Positions 27,187 through 35,987 of a stretch of DNA of 64,000 bases are shown here, in pieces. Source of the stretch: Prevotella sp. E9-3. GTDB taxonomy: Bacteria; Bacteroidota; Bacteroidia; Bacteroidales; Bacteroidaceae. Under the pieces are notes generated by a model. The model was not told where the DNA came from. It did no database searches and saw nothing but the letters and a program-made list of their open reading frames with translations. Each line of letters opens with the position of its first letter. The first letter of the stretch is position 1. Where the stretch lies: the NCBI RefSeq assembly GCF_022024015.1, contig NZ_CP091786.1, positions 1,488,001 through 1,552,000 of the forward strand. The letters run 5' to 3'. Made by a program: the position numbers and the translations under genes.

Positions 27187-29957
27187 AAGTCAAGTTTGTT
27201 CTTTCTGGCTTCTTCCAGCGATAGAAGCTGCTGTTGCTCCTCGGCATATTCTTGTCGCATGTGGGCGTAGGTGGCATCCAGTTCTTTGGCCATTTGCTCC
27301 TTCTCATTCATCAGCCTTGCAGCAGTATAGGCGTTAAGGGAGGCGTCCTTCATCCATACCACAGGCCCTTCATAGACAGGGGCTATCTTTAGCGCCACGT
27401 GTAGTTCGCTTGTGGTAGCACCGCCTATCATGATAGGAATCTGAAGGCCGGCCTTACGGAGTTCTTTTGCCACATTAACCATTTCTTCCAGGCTGGGCGT
27501 GATAAGACCAGACAGTCCGATTATATCAACCTTTTCTTCAATGGCCTTTTTTACAATCTGTTCGGCCGGAACCATTACACCAAGGTCAACCACGTCATAA
27601 TTGTTGCAGGCCATTACTACTGCAACGATATTTTTGCCTATGTCGTGCACATCACCCTTAACAGTGGCCAGTAGCACTTTTCCTGCTTTTGTAGCGCCCT
27701 CCTGTTTCTGTGCCTCAATATATGGTTGTAGAATAGCCACCGCCTGTTTCATGGTTCGGGCAGTCTTCACCACCTGTGGTAGAAACATTTGTCCCGCACC
27801 AAACCGTTTGCCCACTTCGTTCATGCCGTCCATCAGCGGTCCTTCGATGATGTCCACAGCCCTTCCATATTTTGTTATAGCTTCTTCCAAATCAGTTTGA
27901 AGGGTGTCGCCTATACCTTTGATAAGTGCCTGCTGCAGTCGCTCTTCCACTGGGATGGAAAGTCTGTTTTGTAGGTCATCGTTGGCATTCTCAGTTGGAT
28001 TGGCTGTTGCCGATTCCTTTTCCTTGTTTTGTTCTTCCAGAATGGCAACGCTCAGTTCTGTAAGCCGTTCGGCTGCGTCAGTTCTACGGTATAGAATGGC
28101 GTCTTCTATGATTTCAAGTTGATGCTGTGGAATGTCTGCATACTGGACCTTTGTGGCAGGATTGACAATACCGAAGTCCATGCCAGCTTGAATTGCATGA
28201 TAGAGAAATACGGCATGCATGGCCTCACGGATATAGTTGTTACCGCGGAACGAGAACGATAGATTGCTTACACCACCGCTTACGTGTGCACCTTTCAGGT
28301 TTTGTCTGATCCAGTTTGTTGCACGTATAAATTCCAATGCGTAGGCATCGTGTTCCTCCATACCTGTTGCAATGGCCAGTATGTTGGGGTCGAAAATGAT
28401 GTTTTGCGGTTGCATGCCCACCTCCTGAGTCAGTATGCGGTAGGCTCGTGAGGCTATCTCTATACGGCGTTCGTAGGTAGTGGCCTGTCCCTGTTCGTCG
28501 AAACACATCACTACAACGGCGGCACCGTATCGCATCACGTCGCGGGCATGACTTTTGAACACTTCTTCACCTTCTTTCAGCGAGATACTGTTCACAATAC
28601 ATTTTCCCTGTACGCATTTCAGTCCGGCAGTAATCACGTTCCAGTCGCTGGAGTCAATCATTACAGGTACGCGGGCTATGTCGGGTTCCGAGGCGATGAG
28701 GTTCAGGAAAGTAACCATTTCCTCTTTAGCTTCCAGCAGTCCGTCGTCCATATTGATGTCGATGACCAGTGCTCCGTCACTCACTTGCTTTCGGGCAATG
28801 CTCACAGCCTCATCATAGTTTTTCTCTTTGATGAGGCGTAGAAACTTGCGCGATCCAGCCACGTTGCAGCGCTCACCCACATTGACAAAGGGAATGGATG
28901 GCGTCAGTTCCAAAAGGTCAAGACCGCTTAGCCACAAATTCTCGGGACGGGCAACAGGCACGTGGCGTTTCTTGGCATCCTTTGCCAGAGGTACGTATTG
29001 CGCTATGAAATCGGGCGTTGTACCGCAGCATCCGCCAACGATGTTTACCAACTCTTCGTCTATGAATTCACCAATCTGGGGTGCCATCGTTTCGGGCGTC
29101 TCATCATAGAGTCCCATAGAATTGGGCAGTCCGGCGTTGGGATAAGCACTTATATAGTATGGTGCGCGACGGGCCAGTTCCTTGAGGAATGGTTTCATCT
29201 GTCGTGCTCCAAACGAACAGTTCAGTCCGATAGAGAAAATAGGGTAGGAGTCTATCGATGCAAGGAACGCGTCGAGTGTTTGTCCGCTGAGGGTGCGCCC
29301 AGCCAGGTCGCTCACGGTGACGCTGAGCATGATGGGCAGTTCTTTTCCCTTTCGCTTCATTGAGCTAAGTGCAGCGTCAATGGCCACTTTCGCATTCAGC
29401 GAGTCAAAAATGGTCTCTATGAGAATAGCGTCAACACCGCCTTCTATAAGCCCGTTTATCTGTTCGGTATAGGCTTCAAACAACTGGTCGTAGGTCAGTT
29501 CTCGGGCAGCAGGGTTGCTTACGTCGGGCGACATCGAACAAGTCTTGTTCGTCGGACCAACCGATCCTGCTACGAATCTGGGCTTCTCTTCTGTTGAGAA
29601 TCGTAGAGCCGCCTCATGGGCCAGTCGGGCTCCTTCAAGGTTTATCTTGTAAGCATATTCCTCCAGCAGGTAGTCACTCTGTGATATGCGTTGTGCATTA
29701 AAGGTGTTGGTAGTAATGATGTCTGCACCAGCCTTGAGGTATCGTTCATGAATATCGGTGATAATGTCAGGGCGTGAAAGGCAGAGCATGTCATTGTTGC
29801 CCTTCATCATGACGGGTGCATTACTGCCATTACGATATTTTAGGGGAATCGAGCCTTGAAAGTCGGCTTCAGTAAGTCCGTATTGCTGAATCACGGTACC
29901 CATAGCACCATCGAGAATCAGAATACGCTCTTTGATTATTTCTTTTAGTGTTGGCAT
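27165..29957 (-). CDS. metH: Cobalamin-dependent methionine synthase, no activation domain
   Basis: A 930-residue enzyme moving a methyl group from methyltetrahydrofolate to homocysteine via B12. The homocysteine domain (about 1-325) has the zinc ligands in GLNCSFGARQ and GGCCGTTP. The pterin domain (about 345-620) has NVGERCNVAGS and MIDSSDWNV. The cap and B12 domains (about 650-890) have KGDVHDIGKNI (DxHxxG) and GLSGLITPSLEEM. It ends just after SLEEARKN, where the roughly 300-residue SAM-binding reactivation domain of E. coli MetH would begin. Reactivation needs another protein, not seen here. Start placed at MPTLKEII. It lies 29 bp from smpB and overlaps the HAD gene. Confidence 0.95.
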   Translation of the reverse strand: MPTLKEIIKERILILDGAMGTVIQQYGLTEADFQGSIPLKYRNGSNAPVMMKGNNDMLCLSRPDIITDIHERYLKAGADIITTNTFNAQRISQSDYLLEEYAYKINLEGARLAHEAALRFSTEEKPRFVAGSVGPTNKTCSMSPDVSNPAARELTYDQLFEAYTEQINGLIEGGVDAILIETIFDSLNAKVAIDAALSSMKRKGKELPIMLSVTVSDLAGRTLSGQTLDAFLASIDSYPIFSIGLNCSFGARQMKPFLKELARRAPYYISAYPNAGLPNSMGLYDETPETMAPQIGEFIDEELVNIVGGCCGTTPDFIAQYVPLAKDAKKRHVPVARPENLWLSGLDLLELTPSIPFVNVGERCNVAGSRKFLRLIKEKNYDEAVSIARKQVSDGALVIDINMDDGLLEAKEEMVTFLNLIASEPDIARVPVMIDSSDWNVITAGLKCVQGKCIVNSISLKEGEEVFKSHARDVMRYGAAVVVMCFDEQGQATTYERRIEIASRAYRILTQEVGMQPQNIIFDPNILAIATGMEEHDAYALEFIRATNWIRQNLKGAHVSGGVSNLSFSFRGNNYIREAMHAVFLYHAIQAGMDFGIVNPATKVQYADIPQHQLEIIEDAILYRRTDAAERLTELSVAILEEQNKEKESATANPTENANDDLQNRLSIPVEERLQQALIKGIGDTLQTDLEEAITKYGRAVDIIEGPLMDGMNEVGKRFGAGQMFLPQVVKTARTMKQAVAILQPYIEAQKQEGATKAGKVLLATVKGDVHDIGKNIVAVVMACNNYDVVDLGVMVPAEQIVKKAIEEKVDIIGLSGLITPSLEEMVNVAKELRKAGLQIPIMIGGATTSELHVALKIAPVYEGPVVWMKDASLNAYTAARLMNEKEQMAKELDATYAHMRQEYAEEQQQLLSLEEARKNKLDLWKKQTL

Positions 29958-29986
29958 CATATTAATGGGTATATGGCTGAATAGCG

Positions 29987-30469
29987 TCACTTATAAATTT
30001 TCATTGCGCGATCCATTTCGCGACGGTCTTCTTTCTCCTTCAGGGTCTGTCGCTTGTCGTAGGCTTTCTTACCTTTACAAAGTGCGAGGTCCATCTTGGC
30101 GCGTCCGTTCTCGTCAATGAATACCAGTGTGGGCACTATTGTATATCCTGTTTGTTTGGTTGCGCTGGCCAGTCGGTTTATTTCCCTGCGTGTGAGAAGC
30201 AGTTTGCGGTCGCGCTTCATCTCGTGGTTGTTGTACGAGCCATAAAAATAAGGGCTGATACTCATTCCTTTCACCCACAGTTCATTGTTGATGATGGTGC
30301 AATACGTGTCAACCAGGCTGGCTTTGCCGGCGCGAATAGATTTTATCTCTGTGCCTGTGAGAACGATGCCCGCTGTAAACTCTTCTATGAAGAAATATTC
30401 AAACGAGGCCTTTTTGTTCTTTATCTGTACGGGGCTCTTTTTGCGGAGCTGTTCCTGTTCCTTATTCAT
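29987..30469 (-). CDS. smpB: SsrA-binding protein SmpB
   Basis: A 160-residue trans-translation factor that delivers tmRNA to stalled ribosomes. Motifs: [28 protein letters not shown], the [11 protein letters not shown] loop, and the basic helical tail [27 protein letters not shown]. No tmRNA gene is visible nearby. It lies 20 bp after the DMP19-like gene and 29 bp before metH, all on the minus strand. Confidence 0.95.
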   Translation of the reverse strand: MNKEQEQLRKKSPVQIKNKKASFEYFFIEEFTAGIVLTGTEIKSIRAGKASLVDTYCTIINNELWVKGMSISPYFYGSYNNHEMKRDRKLLLTRREINRLASATKQTGYTIVPTLVFIDENGRAKMDLALCKGKKAYDKRQTLKEKEDRREMDRAMKIYK

Positions 30470-30489
30470 TTATCCTTTTAGTCCTTTAT

Positions 30490-30996
30490 TTATTGGACTT
30501 GTGCAAAATTTGAAATGTGTTCGTCTATGTATCGTGCTATCTGTTCGGTCCAGTCCTCTTCACATTCCACGAACTTGTCGTCGAAATCGTCGAATTCCGG
30601 ATATTTCTCAAACATGGCCATAAACTCTTCGTCTGTGCAGTCCTTCTCAATCTCTGAACCGTATTTGTTGTACAGCGTATGGGCGTCATACAGCATTTTG
30701 GAAAGTTCGCGCATGCCCCATAGTTTGTTCAGGGCCTTAGCGAATGGATTCTTGAAGATGAAGGGACCGTAGCCGTTGTGAATCAACTGAACAAAACCGC
30801 CGTCCATCACTTCTTCGTGCAGGATGTCCCAAGCCAAAAGTGTTATTTGGTCGTTGTTCAACTCAGTCATTGATTCAGCTGTCAACTCGCCGCCTATGGC
30901 TTCATGGATAGCGTTTACAAAAATACGGATAAAGGCATCCATGCCTTCAGAGGCAGCCTGGCGAAGTGCGTCATCGCTCACGAAAACATCTTTCAT
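30490..30996 (-). CDS. DMP19/DUF4375-like acidic protein
   Basis: A 168-residue acidic, helical protein (FVSDDALRQAASEGMDAFIRIFVNAI, NDQITLLAWDILHEEVMDGGFVQLIHNGYG). The GGFVQxxxNGxG block is the mark of the DMP19/DUF4375 family, some of which are DNA mimics. I start at MKDVFVSD (30996): the frame is open to 31053, but the promoter at 31024-31054 lies inside that extension. First gene of the smpB-metH-HAD-GHL run. Function not established. Confidence 0.78.
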   Translation of the reverse strand: MKDVFVSDDALRQAASEGMDAFIRIFVNAIHEAIGGELTAESMTELNNDQITLLAWDILHEEVMDGGFVQLIHNGYGPFIFKNPFAKALNKLWGMRELSKMLYDAHTLYNKYGSEIEKDCTDEEFMAMFEKYPEFDDFDDKFVECEEDWTEQIARYIDEHISNFAQVQ

Positions 30997-31023
30997 TACT
31001 CTATACAATATTATATATGTTTG

Positions 31024-31054
31024 CAAAAGTACTACATTTTCTCCGTATGGCAAA
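31024..31054 (-). promoter_or_regulatory. Promoter of the DMP19-smpB-metH run
   Basis: Minus strand: TTTG at 31054-31051, 19-bp spacer, TACTTTTG at 31031-31024, 28 bp before the ATG at 30996. It abuts the inverted repeat at 31080. Confidence 0.75.
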
Positions 31055-31079
31055 AAGTTTAGAACTTTTTTTAGCGTAG

Positions 31080-31303
31080 AGTGTAGAGTGGAGGGTCGGA
31101 AGTGTATAGTGTAGAGTGTAGGGTGTAGAGTTTGCTACCGCTCCGCAGGACCATCAACTATGAATTATCAACTATGAATTATCAACTATGAATTATCAAT
31201 TATCAATTGTCAATTACGAACCTTGTAATTTGTCCTGCGGAGCGGTAGCAAACTCTACACCCTACACTCTACACTATACACTTCCGACCCTCCACTCTAC
31301 ACT
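31080..31303. repeat. Perfect 72-bp inverted repeat with 80-bp repetitive loop
   Basis: Left arm 31080-31151 and right arm 31232-31303 are exact reverse complements over all 72 bases. Each arm is built from degenerate GTGTAGAGTGTAGGG-type units and ends with GCTACCGCTCCGCAGGAC. The loop holds three copies of ATCAACTATGAATT and further ATCAATT units. It sits between the divergent promoters of the DMP19 run (-) and ilvC (+). It might be a non-autonomous mobile element or an RNA/DNA cruciform; no target-site duplication is obvious. Confidence 0.95.
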
Positions 31304-31328
31304 TTTTGTAACAAAAGTGTTGGAAAAT

Positions 31329-31359
31329 TTTGTTATTTCGTAACAATTTGATAATTTTG
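31329..31359 (+). promoter_or_regulatory. ilvC promoter
   Basis: TTTG at 31329-31332, 19-bp spacer, TAATTTTG at 31352-31359. Transcription from near 31366 gives a leader of about 130 nt before the ilvC ATG at 31498, with several GC-rich hairpins. Confidence 0.75.
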
Positions 31360-31497
31360 CGGTCTGAAACTTGAAAAAATCAAAGCCCCTCGACCTGTTT
31401 TCGTGTAAAACTGGTGTGGACTCATAAGACGACGGCTCTCGTGTTCAGGGCTGGCAGGGCCAAAGGGGAAATTATTAATTCAAAACAAAAAACAATT

Positions 31498-32547
31498 ATG
31501 GCAGAAATGAATTTCGGTGGCGTTGTAGAAACTGTTGTCACCAGCAAGGAGTTCTCACTTGAGAAAGCACGTGAAGTATTGAAGAATGAGACCATCGCCG
31601 TTATCGGTTATGGCATTCAGGGCCCCGGACAGGCTTGTAACCTGCGCGACAATGGCTTTAACGTGATTGTGGGACAGCGCGAGGGAAAAACTTTCGATAA
31701 GGCTGTAGCCGACGGATGGGTACCTGGCAAAACACTTTTCTCTATTGAAGAGGCTGCTCAGAAGGGTACAATCCTTTGTATGCTCCTCTCAGATGCTGGT
31801 CAGATTCAGGTATGGCCCACTATCAAGCAATATCTTACTCCGGGCAAAACCCTTTACTACTCTCACGGCTTTGCCATCAACTGGAGTGATCGCACTGGCG
31901 TTGTTCCTCCAAAGGATGTCGATGTGATCATGGTAGCTCCCAAAGGCTCAGGCACCTCTCTTCGCACCATGTTCTGCGAGGGTCGCGGTCTGAACTGCTC
32001 GTATGCCGTTTATCAGGATGCTTCGGGCAAGGCAGAAGAAAAGACCATCGCATTTGGTATCGGTATCGGTGCCGGCTATCTGTTCAAGACAACCTTCCAG
32101 CGTGAGGCTACCAGCGACCTTACTGGTGAGCGTGGTTCGCTGATGGGTGCCATCCAGGGTCTGTTGCTGGCTCAGTATGAAGTGCTGCGCGAGCATGGAC
32201 ACTCTCCTTCAGAAGCATTCAACGAGACCGTTGAGGAACTCACTCAGAGCCTTGGCCCGTTGTTTGGTGAAAAGGGTATGGACTGGATGTATGCCAACTG
32301 TTCGACAACCGCTCAGCGTGGTGCTCTCGACTGGGCTCCCCGTTTCCACGATGCCATCAAGCCTGTGATGGAATGGCTGTACTATTCTGTGCTTACAGGC
32401 AATGAGGCTCAGATATCTATAGATTCTAACTCTAAACCCGACTACCGTGCCGGATTGGAGAAGGAGCTCGAGGCTATGCGTAATCAGGAAATGTGGCGTG
32501 CAGGTGCCGTTGTGCGTCAGTTGCGCCCTGAGAATAGTCAGGACTAA
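31498..32547 (+). CDS. ilvC: Ketol-acid reductoisomerase
   Basis: A 349-residue class I KARI that isomerises and reduces acetolactate or acetohydroxybutyrate in valine, isoleucine and leucine synthesis. The NADPH-binding motif IAVIGYGIQGPGQA, the segment YSHGFAINW, the segment VDVIMVAPKGSGTSLR and the Mg/active-site helices (DLTGERGSLMGAIQG, ETVEELTQ) are present. The start is MAEMNFGG; the frame extends further 5' but without similarity. In many relatives ilvC is next to ilvD/ilvB genes; here it is alone between an inverted repeat and a terminator. Confidence 0.95.
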   Translation: MAEMNFGGVVETVVTSKEFSLEKAREVLKNETIAVIGYGIQGPGQACNLRDNGFNVIVGQREGKTFDKAVADGWVPGKTLFSIEEAAQKGTILCMLLSDAGQIQVWPTIKQYLTPGKTLYYSHGFAINWSDRTGVVPPKDVDVIMVAPKGSGTSLRTMFCEGRGLNCSYAVYQDASGKAEEKTIAFGIGIGAGYLFKTTFQREATSDLTGERGSLMGAIQGLLLAQYEVLREHGHSPSEAFNETVEELTQSLGPLFGEKGMDWMYANCSTTAQRGALDWAPRFHDAIKPVMEWLYYSVLTGNEAQISIDSNSKPDYRAGLEKELEAMRNQEMWRAGAVVRQLRPENSQD

Positions 32548-32564
32548 TCACCTACTATAATTCT

Positions 32565-32626
32565 AAGTGAAGACTTTGCTTCCTCACCTACATCCATGTA
32601 GCGGAAGTAAAGTCTTCACTTTTTTC
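32565..32626 (+). terminator. ilvC terminator
   Basis: A 19-bp stem AAGTGAAGACTTTGCTTCC (32565-32583) with GGAAGTAAAGTCTTCACTT (32603-32621), one mismatch, then TTTTT. Confidence 0.9.
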
Positions 32627-32680
32627 TGCTTACAAATCTGACTAAAAAACAGCCTGTTCTTGCATATCTATACGTTTCTA

Positions 32681-33083
32681 TTTTCGAAAATCAAGACAAA
32701 TAAAAATCGCAAACTAGAACGGCGGAGGTGCGAAAAATCATCTGAATTGAAATAAATATTCCGCTATATCGCAACTACATTCATCCTATACTGCAACTGT
32801 TTAACTCCTATACCACAGTTTAAGTTCTATTGTATCATAACAGAAATTCAGTTGTAGTATAGGATGAATGTGGTTACGGTATAATAGAAGTTCTATTGCG
32901 ACCTATATTTAGTAGTTATTTTCAGAAAAATAATGCATTTTTAAGTATAAAAATTGTAATTGTTTAGTTTTCAATGGGTTGCGAAAAATTCGCAACGTAC
33001 TCATAATTCGCGTGTAGAAGTCCAAAGATGGAGTTAATGATTTCCGTGCGATTCTCGCGCGCTTTAGTGTTATAAATATGCAC
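32681..33083 (-). repeat. Dispersed intergenic repeat, copy 2 (inverted relative to 116-519)
   Basis: The reverse complement matches copy 1 end to end (403 versus 404 bp). Here the internal palindrome is well preserved: 32771-32799 and 32849-32877 pair over 29 bp with three mismatches, each arm carrying ACATTCATCCTATACT. It lies downstream of the ilvC terminator and before the convergent radA 3' end, as copy 1 also lies between convergent 3' ends. A short minus-strand frame starting HIYNTKARENRTEIINS is shared in part with copy 1. No protein-coding gene of credible length lies in 32548-33577. Confidence 0.8.
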
Positions 33084-33278
33084 TCCAAAAGAGCATAAAT
33101 ATGCATTTTTGGCCCCGTTTGATTCATTGTGATTTTGCTCCACATGGCTTTATACAGGTAGCCAAGGTTTGATGAATTTGCCTTACGAAGATACAAAATT
33201 AGCTTTTTGGGGGTTGTTGTAAAAGAACTCGCCGTTAAAGATACAAAAAGTTGTGAGAAATGCAAAAAGAAACTACTT

Positions 33279-33309
33279 TTTTCTACATTCCCGAGACACT
33301 GTATCTTTG
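33279..33309 (+). promoter_or_regulatory. Putative promoter of the structured RNA
   Basis: TATCTTTG at 33302-33309 with TTTT (for TTTG) at 33279-33282, spacer 19 bp. It points into the strongly self-complementary segment that follows. Confidence 0.45.
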
Positions 33310-33311
33310 CC

Positions 33312-33497
33312 GACCTTGTGTTTGAGACATCAAACGTTCTCCTGACATCGTGAGTGAGGATTAGCAGTTTCCGAGAATGGGAAAGAGGACCTTCCTTGTC
33401 GTCCATGTCTATCTGTCATGATAAAACATAATCAGACATGTTACAGGGGCTGGTGAGTGGCATTATCGATGTCTGATGGAAGACGACTGAGGTCGGT
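33312..33497 (+). ncRNA. Candidate 6S-like structured RNA
   Basis: About 185 nt that fold into a long interrupted rod: CCGACCT (33310-33316) with AGGTCGG (33490-33496); AGACATC (33325-33331) with GATGTCT (33468-33474); CTCCTGACAT (33339-33348) with ATGTTACAGGGG (33438-33449); GATTA (33359-33363) with TAATC (33429-33433); a TTTCC/GGAAA hairpin inside. An asymmetric bubble (33332-33338 against 33450-33467) sits mid-rod. Length, rod shape, central bubble and promoter at the base fit 6S RNA (SsrS), including the Bacteroidales type, but the sequence was not compared with any model. A competing hairpin, CTGAGGT/ACCTCAG (33487-33530), could end it. The strand is taken from the promoter. Confidence 0.45.
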
Positions 33498-33577
33498 GAA
33501 AATAAGTATATAGAAACGATTCCACCTCAGGATATAAAAATAGTAAGTCGTATTAAAGGTGGCGTCTCAATAAATAT

Positions 33578-34987
33578 TTATCCGAATAGTGCCCTGAGAG
33601 CTTCTTCGACTTTGCGTACAGGATGGAGTTCGATGGAGAATTTCTTGCGGTCGAAACCTTGTAGATTATAACGGGGTACAATGATGTGGTTGAAACCTAA
33701 TTTCTGGGCTTCGGCAACTCGTTGCTCGATTCTGTTTACAGGACGCACTTCGCCACTCAATCCTACCTCGCCACACATGCACCAACCAGGTTCGATCGGG
33801 GTGTCAACATTGCTGGACAATATTGCGGCAATTACTGAAAGGTCCATAGCCATATCCGTGACTCGCAAGCCGCCGGCAATGTTCAGGAAAACATCTTTCT
33901 GCATCAGCTTGAAACCTACTCTTTTTTCGAGTACAGCAAGGAGCATGTTCAGTCGGCGCTGATCGAAACCTGTGGCTGAACGCTGGGGAGTGCCATAGGC
34001 TGCAGATGATACCAATGCTTGTGTCTCCAATAAGAAAGGACGCACACCTTCAATGGCACTCGAGATGGCTATGCCGGAGAGTGTTTCCTCGCGTTCGGTA
34101 AGCAATAATTCGGAAGGATTACTAACTTGACGTAATCCTGATTGTTGCATTTCATAAATACCTAATTCCGAGGTACTTCCAAATCTATTCTTAATGCTTC
34201 GCAATAATCTGTATAAGTGATGCTGGTCGCCCTCGAACTGGATGACGGTATCTACGATATGTTCTAAGATTTTGGGACCTGCCAAGGTGCCTTCTTTCGT
34301 GATGTGGCCAATAAGGATGACAGGCACACCACTGGTCTTGGCAAACCGCAAAAGTGAAGAAGCACATTCGCGCACTTGGGCAATGCTTCCTGCCGAAGAT
34401 TCTACGTCTTCGGTTGCGATAGTTTGTATGGAGTCTATTACCACAAGTTCGGGCTTCTCTTCCTTGATATGTTCGAAAATTTGTTCTAAAGAGTTTTCGC
34501 AAAGAATCAGAAAATTGTCCATTACATCCTCAGCACTCTTGCGCTGGGCTGAAAGGATACGTTCGGCTCGCATTTTTAGTTGGTGGGCACTCTCCTCACC
34601 ACTCACGTAGAGTATGCGCTTTTCGGGAAGGTTGAGCATGGTTTGCAGGGATAGTGTTGATTTGCCGATGCCAGGTTCGCCTCCTAGTAGAACGATACTG
34701 CCAGGTACCAATCCTCCACCCAACACACGGTTCAACTCTTCATCGTGCATGTCTATTCGTTTCTCGTCCTGATGTGTTATCTCGTTGAGTCGGAGTGCCC
34801 GTCCTACGCGACTAGCATTAATGCTTGCACCGCCAGATGATTTTGAAGAGAACGATACTGAAGGAGTTGCTGCAACTTTGATTTCCTTGAAAGTGTTCCA
34901 TTGACCACAAGAAGGACATTTGCCTATCCACTTTGCAGACTCCTGTCCGCAGTTGGAGCACACGTATGCTATTTTGTCTTTTGCCAT
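33578..34987 (-). CDS. radA: DNA repair protein RadA/Sms
   Basis: A 469-residue branch-migration helicase related to RecA and Lon. The N-terminal C4 zinc finger is CSNCGQESAKWIGKCPSC, Walker A is GGEPGIGKSTLSLQ, the RadA-specific KNRFGSTSELGIYEM motif follows, and the C-terminal Lon-protease-like domain (about 300-460) has no catalytic Ser-Lys pair visible. Start taken at MAKDKIAYVCSN (34987); ten further residues upstream are open but not conserved. The 3' end is convergent with repeat copy 2 and the candidate RNA. It is divergent from the lipoprotein gene at 35069. Confidence 0.95.
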   Translation of the reverse strand: MAKDKIAYVCSNCGQESAKWIGKCPSCGQWNTFKEIKVAATPSVSFSSKSSGGASINASRVGRALRLNEITHQDEKRIDMHDEELNRVLGGGLVPGSIVLLGGEPGIGKSTLSLQTMLNLPEKRILYVSGEESAHQLKMRAERILSAQRKSAEDVMDNFLILCENSLEQIFEHIKEEKPELVVIDSIQTIATEDVESSAGSIAQVRECASSLLRFAKTSGVPVILIGHITKEGTLAGPKILEHIVDTVIQFEGDQHHLYRLLRSIKNRFGSTSELGIYEMQQSGLRQVSNPSELLLTEREETLSGIAISSAIEGVRPFLLETQALVSSAAYGTPQRSATGFDQRRLNMLLAVLEKRVGFKLMQKDVFLNIAGGLRVTDMAMDLSVIAAILSSNVDTPIEPGWCMCGEVGLSGEVRPVNRIEQRVAEAQKLGFNHIIVPRYNLQGFDRKKFSIELHPVRKVEEALRALFG

Positions 34988-35068
34988 TGCGAAAACCGAT
35001 TCAAATTTGAGCCACAAAATTACGAATTATTTTCTTTGTTCCAAAACTTTTTAGTACTTTTGCACCTC

Positions 35069-35968
35069 ATGAAACAGATAATAGCATTTCTATTTGCCCT
35101 TTCGCTAATATGGGCTTGTGACAATGCAGAGGGCTTGAAATACGTTTCCGATGTGTTGCCCGATGATTCGGCACAGTTGCGTATTGCTGTGATGCCCACC
35201 TTGGACTGTCTGCCTATATTTGTGGCAGATGAGAGTGGGTTCTTTGAAGATGAGGGTATTGATGTCAGCATATTTCCCTATAATGCCCAGATGGACTGCG
35301 ACACGGCCATAGAGCGGGGCAGGGTGAATGCTGTGGTGAGTGATCTGGTAAGGATAGAGAATCTACGTCAGCGCGGATTGGCATTGAAAGATGTTACTTC
35401 GACCGACTTGTCCTGGCAGCTGCTTTCTGGGCGTCAGGCTCGTATAAAGCATTTAAAGCAGTTGGACGACAAGATGGTGGCAATGACCCGATTCTCGGCT
35501 ACTCACTTGCTGAGTGATAAGGTGGTGGATAGCGTGAAGTTGCAGACTGAGCGCGTGTTCCGCATTCAGGTGAACAGTATTCCTGTTCGTATGGGTATGC
35601 TGGAGGCAGGTATTATGGATGCCCTGTTTCTTCCCGAGCCATGGGCCTCGGCAGCACGCAACAAACAGGCTGAAGTGCTGATGGATACCCGAACGATGGA
35701 CTTGAGACTTGGAGTCGTGGCTTTTAAGGAACGTGCGGCAACCAGTCATCAACTGACTGCTTTCTGCAAAGCCTACAATCAAGCTTGTGATTCTATCAAT
35801 GAACGTGGTCTTCAGTACTATTCAAAGCTGATAGAGAAACGCTGTGGCGTGAATGAGGAAACGGTTGACTCATTGCCTGATTGTCAATTTTCGCATACCG
35901 AGGCCCCAAGAGAAACAGATAAGGCAGTGGCCATTGAGTGGCTGAAGGCGAAAGGTAAATTGAACTAA
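35069..35968 (+). CDS. Periplasmic-binding-type lipoprotein (NMT1/SsuA-like)
   Basis: A 299-residue lipoprotein: MKQIIAFLFALSLIWAC is a signal peptide ending in a lipobox with Cys17. The mature part is a type 2 substrate-binding fold of the NMT1/THI5/SsuA group: RIAVMPTLDCLPIFVADESGFFEDEGIDV is the typical first strand and helix. TACTTTTG at 35055-35062 leaves only about 6 nt to the ATG, so translation is probably nearly leaderless. There is no permease or ATPase gene near, and the TPR gene follows 19 bp downstream. Ligand unknown. Confidence 0.82.
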   Translation: MKQIIAFLFALSLIWACDNAEGLKYVSDVLPDDSAQLRIAVMPTLDCLPIFVADESGFFEDEGIDVSIFPYNAQMDCDTAIERGRVNAVVSDLVRIENLRQRGLALKDVTSTDLSWQLLSGRQARIKHLKQLDDKMVAMTRFSATHLLSDKVVDSVKLQTERVFRIQVNSIPVRMGMLEAGIMDALFLPEPWASAARNKQAEVLMDTRTMDLRLGVVAFKERAATSHQLTAFCKAYNQACDSINERGLQYYSKLIEKRCGVNEETVDSLPDCQFSHTEAPRETDKAVAIEWLKAKGKLN

Positions 35969-35987
35969 TTATTACAAGGTGTGACAA

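Noticed and set aside
29987..31300. tmRNA gene near smpB
   Set aside because: Looked for an alanine-tRNA-like end pair and a tag frame; none found.
32909..33406. 165-residue minus-strand open frame
   Set aside because: It spans part of repeat copy 2 and part of the candidate RNA, has no coding-like composition, and copy 1 does not preserve that frame.
33310..33497. RNase P RNA or tmRNA as the identity of the structured RNA
   Set aside because: The conserved GAGGAAAGTCC core of RNase P and the tRNA-like ends of tmRNA are missing; length also too short.
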